NCBI GenBank assembly: GCA_963701015.1
Contig: OY969556.1
Span: forward strand, 4,278,001 to 4,342,000
Length of the DNA: 64,000 nt
Direction of reading: 5' to 3'
Source: MFD09286-c1 sp963701015
GTDB taxonomy: Bacteria; Bacteroidota; Bacteroidia; Bacteroidales; DTGW01
Below, in pieces: positions 19,192-28,301 of the stretch. The notes under the pieces were generated by a model, which worked only from the letters and a program-made list of their open reading frames with translations, was not told where the DNA came from and made no database searches. Positions within the stretch are counted from its first letter, which is position 1; each line of letters starts with the position of its first letter. Position numbers and translations under genes: made by a program.

Positions 19192-21656
19192 ACGAGCAAG
19201 AATTATATGCCGATGTAATTTTGCCCTTTGCACTTCCACAACTATTTACATATGCTGTTCCCGAAAGTTTACATACCAGCCTTGCCATTGGGAAAAGAGC
19301 TGTTGTACAATTTGGTAAAAAGCGGTTTTACACTTCTATTATTGCTAAAATTCATAACCTGAAACCTGTTGGCTACGAAACCAAGGAAATCCTTTCGATC
19401 CTTGACGAAAAACCTGTTGTTAATCCTATTCAATTTAAGTTTTGGGAATGGATATCGAAATATTACATGTGTACACTTGGAGAAGTAATGAAAGCGGCGC
19501 TTCCTGCCGGGTTGAAGCTTGAAAGTGAAACACAGGTATTTTTTAACCCGGCATTCGAAAATATTGATGATTTAAGTAGCTCGGAAGAATTGGTTTTGAC
19601 TTTTATTCAAAATAAAAAACATATAGGTATTCATGAAATAAAAATCACCGGATTAAAATTAAATGTAGTTGGTATTATAAACAATTTGCTTTTAAAAGAA
19701 GCTATATTTTTGGAAGAGTCACTAAAATCAGGATATTCTGCTAAAACCGAAACTTATATTAAACTTACAGTAGAAGCCTCAGATGAAATATATCTTACCC
19801 AATTTCTTGAATCATTAAAAAGGGCTAAAAAGCAACAGGAACTTATTCTAAATTATATTCAGCTTTCAGGGATTTTCTCTGATGGTCCCATTGCTGAAGT
19901 ATCGAAAAGGGCATTACTCGAAATCTCAGGTTCAGGTTCTTCTGCATTAAAGCAATTATGCGAAAAAAATATTTTTCAATTGGTGAAAACTGATGTAAGT
20001 CGTTTGGGAAATTATACCAATTCATTGATAGTCCCATTCGAATTAAATGACAAACAAACCGAGGCCAAAGATAATATTATAAATAGTCTTGAAACATATG
20101 ATGTTGTTCTGCTTCATGGAGTGACCGGAAGCGGTAAAACCGAAATTTATATTCATTTAATACATGAAATGCTTGAGAAAGGTAAACAAGTGCTTTACCT
20201 GTTGCCCGAAATTGCTATTACGGCGCAAATTATCAACCGGTTGAAAAACCACTTTGGCAATAAAGTAGGGATTTATCATTCAAAATTTTCGGATAACGAA
20301 AGGGTTGAAACGTGGAACAAGCTTAATTTACAAGGCAATGACCGCTATCAGATTATACTGGGGGTTCGTTCCTCGGTGTTTTTACCTTTTACAAACCTTG
20401 GCTTGGTGATTGTTGACGAAGAACATGAGAGTTCATTCAAACAGTTCGATCCTGCACCTCGCTATCATGCGCGCGATTCAGTAATTGTGCTTGCAAAATA
20501 TCATAATGCGAAAGTGCTTTTAGGTACTGCAACACCATCTGTTGAATCGTATTTTAATGCCCAATCAGGCAAATATGGACTCGTAAATTTGAATGATCGA
20601 TACAAGGATATGAAAATGCCTGAAATAAAGATTGCAAATGTACGTGCAGCAAAAAAAAGTGGCCATTTACATACTCATTTTACTCGGGAACTGTTGAATA
20701 ATATTTCAATATGTCTTGAGAAGGAAAAGCAAATAATACTGTTTCAGAACCGCCGTGGTTTTTCTCCTTATATAGAATGTCTTGAATGTGGATGGATTCC
20801 ACGTTGTAAGCATTGCGATGTTACATTAACGTATCACAAGTTCCAGAATCAACTGGTTTGCCACTATTGCGGATATTCTAATGAATTACCCAAGACTTGC
20901 AGTACTTGTAAAAGTACCAATATTCAGACCCACGGTTTTGGAACCGAAAAAATAGAAGAAGAATTGGCTATTCATTTTCCAACAGTACGAATAGCCAGAA
21001 TGGATTTAGATGCAACGCGTCAGAAACATGCACATGAAAAAATTATTGCTCAATTTGAACAGCATCAAACTGACATTCTGGTTGGCACCCAAATGGTAAC
21101 CAAAGGATTAGATTTTGCTAAAGTTGGTTTGGTTGGAATACTCGATGCCGATAGCATTTTAAATTATCCCGATTTCAGGGCATTTGAACGCGGCTTTCAA
21201 CTAATGACACAGGTTGGCGGTCGTGCGGGACGAAAGGACGAACAAGGTTTGGTTTTGATTCAAACTTCAACTCCCGGACATCCAATTATTCAGTTTGTTT
21301 TAAAAAACAATTACATTGGTATGTACACCGAACAAATTGAAGAGCGAAAGCAATTCAAATATCCGCCATTTGTGAGATTGATAAAATTATCAGTTAAACA
21401 TAAAAATAGTGAACTTACCGAGATTGTTGCACAACAATTATTCGAAAAGTTAAAACATATTTTTGGCCAACGGGTTTTTGGCCCTGATATGCCTATCGTT
21501 AGTAAGATTCAGCAATTGCATATTCGTCAAATCATGATAAAAATCGAAAGGGAAGCTAATATTGCCAAAGCAAAAGAAAGAATTACTGAATGTGTTCAGT
21601 TATTGAGCCAACAGAATAAAATGGTGCAATTTTCTATTGATGTGGATCCGGCATGA
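19188..21656 (+). CDS. priA: Primosomal replication-restart helicase PriA
   Basis: Start chosen at the ATG at 19188, which overlaps the folA stop by ATGA; an upstream in-frame ATG at 19170 lies inside folA. About 822 residues. An N-terminal DNA-binding domain precedes the helicase core with Walker A GVTGSGKTEIY, DEEH box VDEEHESSFK, GTATPSVESY and QMVTKGLDF. The zinc-binding Cys cluster is intact (CLECGWIPRCKHC, CHYCG, CSTCKS). It is a 3'-5' helicase that reloads the replisome at stalled forks. Confidence 0.96.
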   Translation: MNEQELYADVILPFALPQLFTYAVPESLHTSLAIGKRAVVQFGKKRFYTSIIAKIHNLKPVGYETKEILSILDEKPVVNPIQFKFWEWISKYYMCTLGEVMKAALPAGLKLESETQVFFNPAFENIDDLSSSEELVLTFIQNKKHIGIHEIKITGLKLNVVGIINNLLLKEAIFLEESLKSGYSAKTETYIKLTVEASDEIYLTQFLESLKRAKKQQELILNYIQLSGIFSDGPIAEVSKRALLEISGSGSSALKQLCEKNIFQLVKTDVSRLGNYTNSLIVPFELNDKQTEAKDNIINSLETYDVVLLHGVTGSGKTEIYIHLIHEMLEKGKQVLYLLPEIAITAQIINRLKNHFGNKVGIYHSKFSDNERVETWNKLNLQGNDRYQIILGVRSSVFLPFTNLGLVIVDEEHESSFKQFDPAPRYHARDSVIVLAKYHNAKVLLGTATPSVESYFNAQSGKYGLVNLNDRYKDMKMPEIKIANVRAAKKSGHLHTHFTRELLNNISICLEKEKQIILFQNRRGFSPYIECLECGWIPRCKHCDVTLTYHKFQNQLVCHYCGYSNELPKTCSTCKSTNIQTHGFGTEKIEEELAIHFPTVRIARMDLDATRQKHAHEKIIAQFEQHQTDILVGTQMVTKGLDFAKVGLVGILDADSILNYPDFRAFERGFQLMTQVGGRAGRKDEQGLVLIQTSTPGHPIIQFVLKNNYIGMYTEQIEERKQFKYPPFVRLIKLSVKHKNSELTEIVAQQLFEKLKHIFGQRVFGPDMPIVSKIQQLHIRQIMIKIEREANIAKAKERITECVQLLSQQNKMVQFSIDVDPA

Positions 21657-21721
21657 TATTGACAAGAGCATTTGTTTTTTTATAAAATTCATTTATGTTT
21701 GAAGTTTAAAATTAAAATATA

Positions 21722-22732
21722 GTGAAAAAGGAAGATATTAAAAAACTTTTTGAATCATTTACTTCAAAAAAGATAATGATTATCGGCGATGTAATGATCG
21801 ACTCCTATTTATGGGGGAAAGTAGAACGAATATCGCCGGAAGCGCCAGTTCCTGTTGTAGCTTGTTCAAAACGTGAATCACGATTGGGAGGAGCGGCGAA
21901 TGTGGCACTGAATATTGAGGCTTTAGGTGCACTCCCAATACTATGCGGTGTAATTGGCAATGATGATAATGGCACATTATTTTTAAAACTTTTGCAGGAA
22001 AACCATCTTACCAATTCAGGAATTGACATATTAAAAGACAGGCCAACAACAGTTAAAACAAGAGTAATTGGCGGAAACCAGCAACTTATAAGGATAGATG
22101 AAGAGACGGACAAATTGTTGGAAGGGGAAGCTGAACTACACTTTATAAATCATGTTTCGAAAATAATAACAACTGAAAAAATTGATGCAATAATTTTTCA
22201 GGATTATGATAAAGGTGTGCTTACTTTAAATGGAATTAAGGAATTAATTGTTTTAGCAAAATCAAAAGGAATACCGACACTTGTTGATCCTAAAAAGAGA
22301 AACTTCCTGAATTATTCGGGAGCAACATTATTTAAGCCAAATTTTAAAGAATTCTGTGAAGGCTTAAAAGTTGAATTAGCTAAAGACGATCGTACCGGAA
22401 TACATGAAACAGCTAAAACTTTTCAATCAAAACTCAATATTGATTTATTGTTACTTACACTTTCCGAAAAAGGTGTATTTATAAGTAGCCGTGAAAAACA
22501 TTTTAGCATTCCTGCCCATATTCGCGATATTGCCGATGTATCAGGTGCTGGTGATACTGTTATAAGTGTTGCGAGTTTATGCCTTGCGTCTGGAATTGAG
22601 CCTTATGAATTAGCTGCAATTTCTAACCTTTCAGGAGGTTTGGTTTGTGAAAAAGTTGGAGTTGTTCCTATCAATAAAGAACAATTCCTCAATGAACTTG
22701 AAAATAATTTTGAAGAGATATTTTCTAAATAA
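21722..22732 (+). CDS. D-glycero-beta-D-manno-heptose-7-phosphate kinase-like PfkB kinase (RfaE1 / HldE N-domain)
   Basis: A 336-residue PfkB-fold kinase starting with GTG. It resembles the kinase half of HldE: IMIIGDVMIDSYLWGKVERISPEAPVPVV, LGGAANVALNIEALG and the signature DVSGAGDTVISVASL. The nucleotidyltransferase half of HldE is absent, as in organisms that split RfaE1 and RfaE2. It would phosphorylate heptose-7-phosphate for ADP-heptose (LPS inner core). Its stop codon region overlaps the convergent sensor-phosphatase gene by 8 bases. Confidence 0.82.
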   Translation: MKKEDIKKLFESFTSKKIMIIGDVMIDSYLWGKVERISPEAPVPVVACSKRESRLGGAANVALNIEALGALPILCGVIGNDDNGTLFLKLLQENHLTNSGIDILKDRPTTVKTRVIGGNQQLIRIDEETDKLLEGEAELHFINHVSKIITTEKIDAIIFQDYDKGVLTLNGIKELIVLAKSKGIPTLVDPKKRNFLNYSGATLFKPNFKEFCEGLKVELAKDDRTGIHETAKTFQSKLNIDLLLLTLSEKGVFISSREKHFSIPAHIRDIADVSGAGDTVISVASLCLASGIEPYELAAISNLSGGLVCEKVGVVPINKEQFLNELENNFEEIFSK

Positions 22733-25700
22733 TTTTAAACCCTATAACCAAAATATCATCGTTTTGGTGGTATTCTCCTTTCCATTCATCCATTGTTGAA
22801 TTCAATATTTCACGTTGCTCTTCTAACGTATTGGAAGAAATTTTTAAAAGTAGTTCCTGAAATGTTTTTGACTTAAATTTATTATCTCTTGGGCCTCCCA
22901 ATTGGTCCTGATATCCATCTGAACTTAAGTAAATAATATCATTTTTATATAATAATCCTGTTTGGTTCGTGAAAGGTATTTCGTGTATAAAAATTCCAAT
23001 TGGCATTTTGTCAGGTACCAATTGTATAAGTTTATTATTTCGAACAATATATCCCGAATTATTGGCTCCTGCAAACTGGTAATTTTGTTTATTATTTTCA
23101 AGTATTATGAGTGAAATGTCCATACCATCTTGTGTTTCGCCCATTTTACCAGTCTGACGAAGTGCATATTTTATTTCATCACGTAAAATGTTTAAAATTT
23201 CTGCAGCATTAATATCCTGGTTTGAATTTATAATTTTATACAATAACGAAATTCCAAGTACGCTCATAAAAGCACCAGAAACCCCATGACCAGTACAATC
23301 AGCTGCTGCGACAAATATTCTATTGTTTTTAGATGCCAGCCAGTAAAAATCGCCACTGACAATATCCATTGGCCGGTTTAAAATAAAATAATCTATTAAT
23401 CGTAAATCAAAATCTTCAAGCGGAGGAAGGGTCGCATTTTGAATACGGCTTGCATATTGAATGTTCGATGTTATATGTTCATGTTGTAAAGCAATCTGAT
23501 CTCGATGTTTGGTCACAAAATCACGTTGCGCTTCAATTTCATCTCGTTGTGTTTCAATTTCTTCTTTTTGCTGTAAAATAGTTTTCGTTCGTTTTGTTAC
23601 TTCAAGTTCAAGCTCTTCCTTCGCCTTCAGCAATTTGGCTGTTCGAGAACGAATATATGTAAATATTAAAATCAGGATTAATATAATACTTAGAGTCAAA
23701 AACCACCATGTTTTGAAAAATGGAGGCCTAATCCTGAATTTATATTTTGCATCTTCACTACTAACCCATATTCCTGGTTTATAAGAAACTTCTACAATAA
23801 AAGTATAATTTCCGGGTGGTAAATTTGAATAAGTAACACTTCTTGAGTTAGTCGGCAAACTCCAATCGAAATCATAATTTTTTAATTTATACCGATAAAT
23901 GAGATTTTCAACCGATTGAAACCATATGCCACTGTATTCGAATATAAAATGATTTTGCTTGTAATTGAAATTACTATTTTTAAGATCAATAGGATTAAAG
24001 AAAAGAAGAATTTTATTTATTGAAACTTTGGGTTGAATACTCAGTTGTTTAAAATAAAATGGATTATATTTTACAATCCCTTTACTCTCTGAAATCCATA
24101 TATTACCTTCATTATCTTCGGAAATTCCGTTTAGGTTTGGCTCCAGGTTAGCTACGCCTTTATCTTCTTTGTAAGTTTCAAAACCTTTTGCATTAGGATT
24201 AAATATTTGTATGCCTTCATTACTGGCAATTACTAAATTGCCTGTTTTATCTGATATAATGCTTCTAATATTATTGGAAATTAAACCATTATTCTCATTA
24301 TAAAAATTATATTTTACATTATTATAACTCAATAAACCTTTATTGGCTGTTAGAAACCACATGGTGCCAGATTTGTCTTCCGTTATTGAATATATAGTAT
24401 TAATATTTAAACTATCGGGTAATATATGGTCATACAATTTGCCATTTTTTAAAACTGATGTACCCATACCGTCGAGCGAAAACCAAACATAGTTTTTCGA
24501 ATCGATAAAAATGGAATATAAATAATTACTTCCAAGACCTAATGTAGCATTATAATTTTTAAAAATTTTACTCTTTAAATTATATAACGAAGCTCCTCCA
24601 CCTGCTGTAGCTAACCAAACAGAATCATCTTTTCCTGTTATATATAATATATTATTATCCGGTAATCCATTTTGTATATCGAATTTGGTAAAATTTAAAT
24701 TGTCAGGATTAATTCTAAAAACACCATAACCGTATGTCCCAGCCCATATAAAGCCTTTGTTATCGCAGTAAAGAGAAATAAATGCATTTTGGATATCCTT
24801 ATTTTCTGCAAGGAAACGGGTATGAATTAATTGCCCACTATTATCTTTGTGAATGCAAATTAAACCATTTTGAGTAGCAGCCCAATAACAACCTTTGCTA
24901 TCTGTTATAAAACAGAAAACACTCCCATAATTAAAACCATCGCTATTTTTATCTATAATTTCAATTGGACTGCTAGCCGACAGAACTAAGCTTTTTGAAT
25001 ATCCTATCCAAATATTTTTTTCCCTATCAGAAAATATAACTTGAGCATTATCATCGGGTAATCCATTATTAGTAGAATATTGTTTTATTATATTTAAATT
25101 ATTATTTTTAAATATAATTTTTATTATACCTTTATTTTCAGTACATGCCCAACATTCTATTGAGGAATTTAAAGTAAAATTATTTAGTGTTCCAAATTTC
25201 CAATCGGTTAAAAAAGTAAACTTTTTTATATTTATATTATAGGTGCATACTCCCGCCTCATCCATTCCAATCCATAATACATCATCATTTATTTCTAAAT
25301 GTTTAACAATATTATCTGGCAAGCCATTTTTCATTGAAATATAGGAAACAACTTTATTTTTGCTATTAATTATGTTAATGCCATTATCTGTTCCAATATA
25401 TTTAGTTTTATTATTGCCAAATGCTATAGTATATACATAATTATCATTTAATCCATCATCACTATTTAAATTATATATTCGTTTTCGGTTTTTACCGCTG
25501 AAATAATAAACACCTTCTCCTAAAGTGCCAAACCATAATACGTTGTCTGAATCAAATTTTAAAAACGATATTTCTGAATGTCCTAATCCTTCTTCAGGTT
25601 TAAATTTTTTAAAGTAATTGTTTGTTTCAAATTCAATTGAACCATCTTTATGACCGAGCCAAACATGGTGTGAAGTATCTTCGCCAATTGCTGTAACCGG

Positions 25701-25946
25701 AGAATTTTCCAAACTATCTTTTTGTCCAAAAGTATATGTTTCAACTCCATCGTATCGTATTAATCCTTGCGAAGTTGACAACCACAAATTACCCTTAAAA
25801 TCTTGGAAAATACATTTTATAGAAATGATCTGTTTGCTTTTTAATAATTGAATAGTTTTAAAATAGGGACTTTGGGCGGTTACGTTATAAAATATATACA
25901 ACGTGAAGACAAAAAATAATGCTATTATTTTAGAAAATCGTATCAT
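22725..25946 (-). CDS. Beta-propeller sensor with SpoIIE-type phosphatase output
   Basis: A 1073-residue one-protein signalling device. After a signal peptide (about 1-24) there are some 12-14 Reg_prop-type propeller blades (about 27-640; repeated GNLWLSTSQGLIRYDG, VWLGHKDGSIEF, NGLPDNNILYI forms). A Y_Y_Y beta domain (about 670-755), one transmembrane helix (WWFLTLSIILILILIFTYI), a long coiled coil and a PP2C/SpoIIE phosphatase follow (GDFYWLASK, AAADCTGHGVSGAFMSVLG, DGMD, DDILVIGF). The sensor is periplasmic and the phosphatase cytoplasmic. This is the architecture of hybrid two-component sensors, with a phosphatase in place of the kinase. It follows the YceI gene by 12 bases. Confidence 0.85.
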   Translation of the reverse strand: MIRFSKIIALFFVFTLYIFYNVTAQSPYFKTIQLLKSKQIISIKCIFQDFKGNLWLSTSQGLIRYDGVETYTFGQKDSLENSPVTAIGEDTSHHVWLGHKDGSIEFETNNYFKKFKPEEGLGHSEISFLKFDSDNVLWFGTLGEGVYYFSGKNRKRIYNLNSDDGLNDNYVYTIAFGNNKTKYIGTDNGINIINSKNKVVSYISMKNGLPDNIVKHLEINDDVLWIGMDEAGVCTYNINIKKFTFLTDWKFGTLNNFTLNSSIECWACTENKGIIKIIFKNNNLNIIKQYSTNNGLPDDNAQVIFSDREKNIWIGYSKSLVLSASSPIEIIDKNSDGFNYGSVFCFITDSKGCYWAATQNGLICIHKDNSGQLIHTRFLAENKDIQNAFISLYCDNKGFIWAGTYGYGVFRINPDNLNFTKFDIQNGLPDNNILYITGKDDSVWLATAGGGASLYNLKSKIFKNYNATLGLGSNYLYSIFIDSKNYVWFSLDGMGTSVLKNGKLYDHILPDSLNINTIYSITEDKSGTMWFLTANKGLLSYNNVKYNFYNENNGLISNNIRSIISDKTGNLVIASNEGIQIFNPNAKGFETYKEDKGVANLEPNLNGISEDNEGNIWISESKGIVKYNPFYFKQLSIQPKVSINKILLFFNPIDLKNSNFNYKQNHFIFEYSGIWFQSVENLIYRYKLKNYDFDWSLPTNSRSVTYSNLPPGNYTFIVEVSYKPGIWVSSEDAKYKFRIRPPFFKTWWFLTLSIILILILIFTYIRSRTAKLLKAKEELELEVTKRTKTILQQKEEIETQRDEIEAQRDFVTKHRDQIALQHEHITSNIQYASRIQNATLPPLEDFDLRLIDYFILNRPMDIVSGDFYWLASKNNRIFVAAADCTGHGVSGAFMSVLGISLLYKIINSNQDINAAEILNILRDEIKYALRQTGKMGETQDGMDISLIILENNKQNYQFAGANNSGYIVRNNKLIQLVPDKMPIGIFIHEIPFTNQTGLLYKNDIIYLSSDGYQDQLGGPRDNKFKSKTFQELLLKISSNTLEEQREILNSTMDEWKGEYHQNDDILVIGFKII

Positions 25947-25958
25947 AAAATCTAAAAC

Positions 25959-26498
25959 TTATTTTGGAATAAGAGTTGAGTTTAATTCAACAACAACTTC
26001 TTCAGTAATTTTTTTGCTTACAACGCTTGGTATTTTAATATTATGATCGGCTAATAAAATCGAAAATTTTGATTGTATAATTATTGTGTTTTTTTCGATA
26101 GTTAAATGACACTTAATAATACGAATTTGTTCAACTCCGTGAATGTTGAACTTTCCTTTACCTCTCACTTCATATTCTCCCGGTTTATTAAAATCAATTT
26201 CTTCAATAATTTTACCTTCAAATGTCGCATTTGGAAATTTGGACGATTCAACATAATTTTCATTAAAATGAGTTCGTTGTAATTCACTATTAAATCCTTC
26301 AAAAGAGCGCATTGGAATACTAAAAGCAAATGATCTGTCGGAAGTATTTATTAATCCAACTAATTTATCTGATTGTGCCTGAATAAGTTCTAATGGTGCG
26401 TCAGAAATAAATTTAACTGATCCTTTAATAGTCTTGTATATTTGTCCAGAAGTAATAGTTGAAAGACAACCTAAAAATAAAACAAGTTTTAACTTCAT
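25959..26498 (-). CDS. YceI-family periplasmic protein
   Basis: A 179-residue protein with a signal peptide (about 1-18) and a YceI-like lipocalin fold pattern (SVKFISDAPLELIQAQSDKLVGLINTSDRSFAFSIPMRSFEGF, FEGKI, GKFNIHGVEQIRII). Family members bind polyisoprenoid or similar lipids in the periplasm. Its place between the barrel gene and the sensor-phosphatase gene suggests one functional unit with the cytochrome-like lipoprotein at 27422-27772. Confidence 0.75.
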   Translation of the reverse strand: MKLKLVLFLGCLSTITSGQIYKTIKGSVKFISDAPLELIQAQSDKLVGLINTSDRSFAFSIPMRSFEGFNSELQRTHFNENYVESSKFPNATFEGKIIEEIDFNKPGEYEVRGKGKFNIHGVEQIRIIKCHLTIEKNTIIIQSKFSILLADHNIKIPSVVSKKITEEVVVELNSTLIPK

Positions 26499-26525
26499 TC
26501 CTTTAATTTATTTATAGAACAAATT

Positions 26526-27407
26526 TTAATGTTTAAGGTTGAAATGGCGTACAATATTAAATCCAAAACCAAAACCACCTTTAAGCCAATTGTTATAATT
26601 GTCCGGTATCATTAACTTCTCATTCATTCCTCGTGAATTGGTAAAATGCAGTTGAAAAACATGCCCGCCTGTTTCAATATCAATACCAATTGAAAGCGGG
26701 TTATATACTTTTTGATAGGTAACATTAGGTTTAACCAAATAATATTCTGCACTTAATGCAATTCTATTCGATAATTTATAACGCCCGCCAATTCCTAAAT
26801 AAGGTACAAAATTTTTGTCTTTTATTGAATCGACTAAGTTGCGATGAACAAAGCCCGGCGTAATTTGCAATGAAATTTTTTCTGAAAATTTTCTGGCAAT
26901 CAGTAATTCATTTACATAACTCATCCTGTCAATAATTGTATAACTTATATTGTGGTTTGGGAAAACTTGAGGAGTAATTGACATTGATGAATATAAGGCC
27001 ATGGAAATAGGCATTACAAAAGCACCTTCGGACTGTCTAAGTATTTTATATTTAAAATAGCTATCAATTAGTTCTTCGTCGCGACTTCTGCCAAAACCAA
27101 TATCAAGCCTTTCGAAAATTCCAAATTCAAGTCCTATTCTGATTGCACTTTGGTCTAATCCATAAAATTGGTGTACTCCACTATTTATATTACCAAACCT
27201 GTGTGATATTATCAGGTTCATGCCACCTTTACCAACATTTTCGATACTTTGACCGCTAATTATTCTTGTAGATTTAAATGTGGCATCAACCAAAATAGTA
27301 TCTGATTTCTTTGCAATATCAGAATTCAATTGATCTAGCAATGATTGGCTATATAACTGGATACAACTTAAACTTAAAATATAAAAAATGGTAAATATAT
27401 TACGCAT
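26526..27407 (-). CDS. DUF5777-like outer-membrane beta-barrel protein
   Basis: Start set at the ATG at 27407, which begins a signal peptide (MRNIFTIFYILSLSCIQLYSQ). An upstream in-frame ATG at 27449 lies inside the preceding gene. About 293 residues with alternating aromatic/polar beta strands and the family features STRIISGQSIENVGKGGMNLIISHRFG and FYGLDQSAIRIGLEFGI. It is predicted to sit in the outer membrane. Such barrels are found beside YceI and cytochrome-like genes in other Bacteroidota, from my general knowledge. Function unknown. Confidence 0.65.
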   Translation of the reverse strand: MRNIFTIFYILSLSCIQLYSQSLLDQLNSDIAKKSDTILVDATFKSTRIISGQSIENVGKGGMNLIISHRFGNINSGVHQFYGLDQSAIRIGLEFGIFERLDIGFGRSRDEELIDSYFKYKILRQSEGAFVMPISMALYSSMSITPQVFPNHNISYTIIDRMSYVNELLIARKFSEKISLQITPGFVHRNLVDSIKDKNFVPYLGIGGRYKLSNRIALSAEYYLVKPNVTYQKVYNPLSIGIDIETGGHVFQLHFTNSRGMNEKLMIPDNYNNWLKGGFGFGFNIVRHFNLKH

Positions 27408-27421
27408 GGTTAATGTATTAA

Positions 27422-27772
27422 TTAATTTGGAGTGCCTTTGTTTATCCAAATTGTAATTTTGCGAACATTACAATATTCAAGCATTGGCAGTTGAAATGGC
27501 ATAGGAACTACAGGAGGTAAATGGTTCACAGCTAAAACTAGCAATCCCGTTTCAGCTGCTTTTTTTGCATTTTCATAAGAATTTAATTTTATATCAACAT
27601 AATTGGTAGTTTCATTATGACAACGTACACAATTGTTTTGAAAAATTGGTTCAACTGTAGCATAAGTAACATTTAAAGTATCGCATTGACTAATTTCCAT
27701 ATCTTCTTCATTTTTAAACTCGCAACTAAAAAGAATAAAAGTCAAAAAAACTAAGATTATTACGTACTTCAT
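27422..27772 (-). CDS. Cytochrome-c-like lipoprotein
   Basis: A 116-residue protein with a lipoprotein signal (FLTFILFSC, lipidated Cys about residue 17). It has one heme-c motif, NCVRCHNE (CxxCH), in the context FQNNCVRCHN....VDIKLNSYENA typical of small c-type cytochrome domains. MPFQLPM further on could supply the axial Met. It heads a likely operon with the barrel, YceI and sensor-phosphatase genes. A redox or sensing role at the membrane is inferred. Confidence 0.7.
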   Translation of the reverse strand: MKYVIILVFLTFILFSCEFKNEEDMEISQCDTLNVTYATVEPIFQNNCVRCHNETTNYVDIKLNSYENAKKAAETGLLVLAVNHLPPVVPMPFQLPMLEYCNVRKITIWINKGTPN

Positions 27773-27919
27773 AATTTGAAAATTGATAACATAAATATAA
27801 TAAGTTTTAAATTACATAATAAAGAAAATTGTGTTTAATATTTTGATTTTCATTTAACTGCTAAGTAATTAAGTTTATTATTATCTCGCTGAATAGAATA
27901 AGTAAGTAAATATTTTTTA

Positions 27920-27927
27920 TATTTTTG
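27920..27927 (+). promoter_or_regulatory. Candidate -7 element of tRNA-Pro
   Basis: TATTTTTG fits the TAnnTTTG consensus and ends 18 bases before the tRNA. This spacing is suitable for a tRNA promoter; no good -33 element was seen. Confidence 0.4.
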
Positions 27928-27945
27928 TGGCCTAAAGATTTTTAT

Positions 27946-28018
27946 CGGGGTGTAGCGCAGTTGGTAGCGTACCACGTTCGGGACGTGGGGGTCGTGTGTT
28001 CGAGTCACATCACCCCGA
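27946..28018 (+). tRNA. tRNA-Pro (anticodon CGG)
   Basis: Complete cloverleaf read by eye. The acceptor CGGGGTG / CACCCCG pairs perfectly. The anticodon stem is CCACG / CGTGG with loop TTCGGGA, giving anticodon CGG. The T-arm is GTGTG / CACAT with loop TTCGAGT. Discriminator A; CCA is not encoded. A recombinase gene lies 283 bases downstream, so the 3' end is a probable integration site. Confidence 0.95.
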
Positions 28019-28041
28019 CATTATGACAATCATCTCATAAC

Positions 28042-28077
28042 AAAAGCTCTTAAATCTTAGGATTTTAGGGCTTTTTT
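28042..28077 (+). terminator. Terminator after tRNA-Pro
   Basis: A 15-base stem (AAAAGCTCTTAAATC / GATTTTAGGGCTTTT) with a 4-base loop and a run of T. It has one mismatch and one G-U pair. Confidence 0.75.
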
Positions 28078-28120
28078 ATTTTTCTTCTATCAAATTAAAT
28101 CATACAATTTCAACCTAAAT

Positions 28121-28163
28121 GTGCCCTATTCGGTGCCCCATTTTTTATTTTATATTTGGGCAC
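28121..28163. repeat. GTGCCC motif cluster, possible recombinase arm sites
   Basis: GTGCCC at 28121, GGTGCCCC at 28132 and an inverted GGGCAC at 28158, all between the tRNA and the recombinase gene. Tyrosine recombinases bind short arm-type repeats near their attachment site, so this is a plausible but unproven assignment. Confidence 0.3.
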
Positions 28164-28301
28164 TGAAACCGTTGTAAGTAGTTGACATAGAATTTTATAC
28201 GTCATATTATTTGGTTTCTTTTAGAGGTTTTTGATATAGTTTTTTGACAAAGGCACAAATCACAAAGTCAAAATAGATTATTCACTTTAAAACGAAATTG
28301 T

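Noticed and set aside
18688..19318. Second frame overlapping folA and priA at 18950-19318
   Set aside because: It overlaps two well-supported genes and has no family features.
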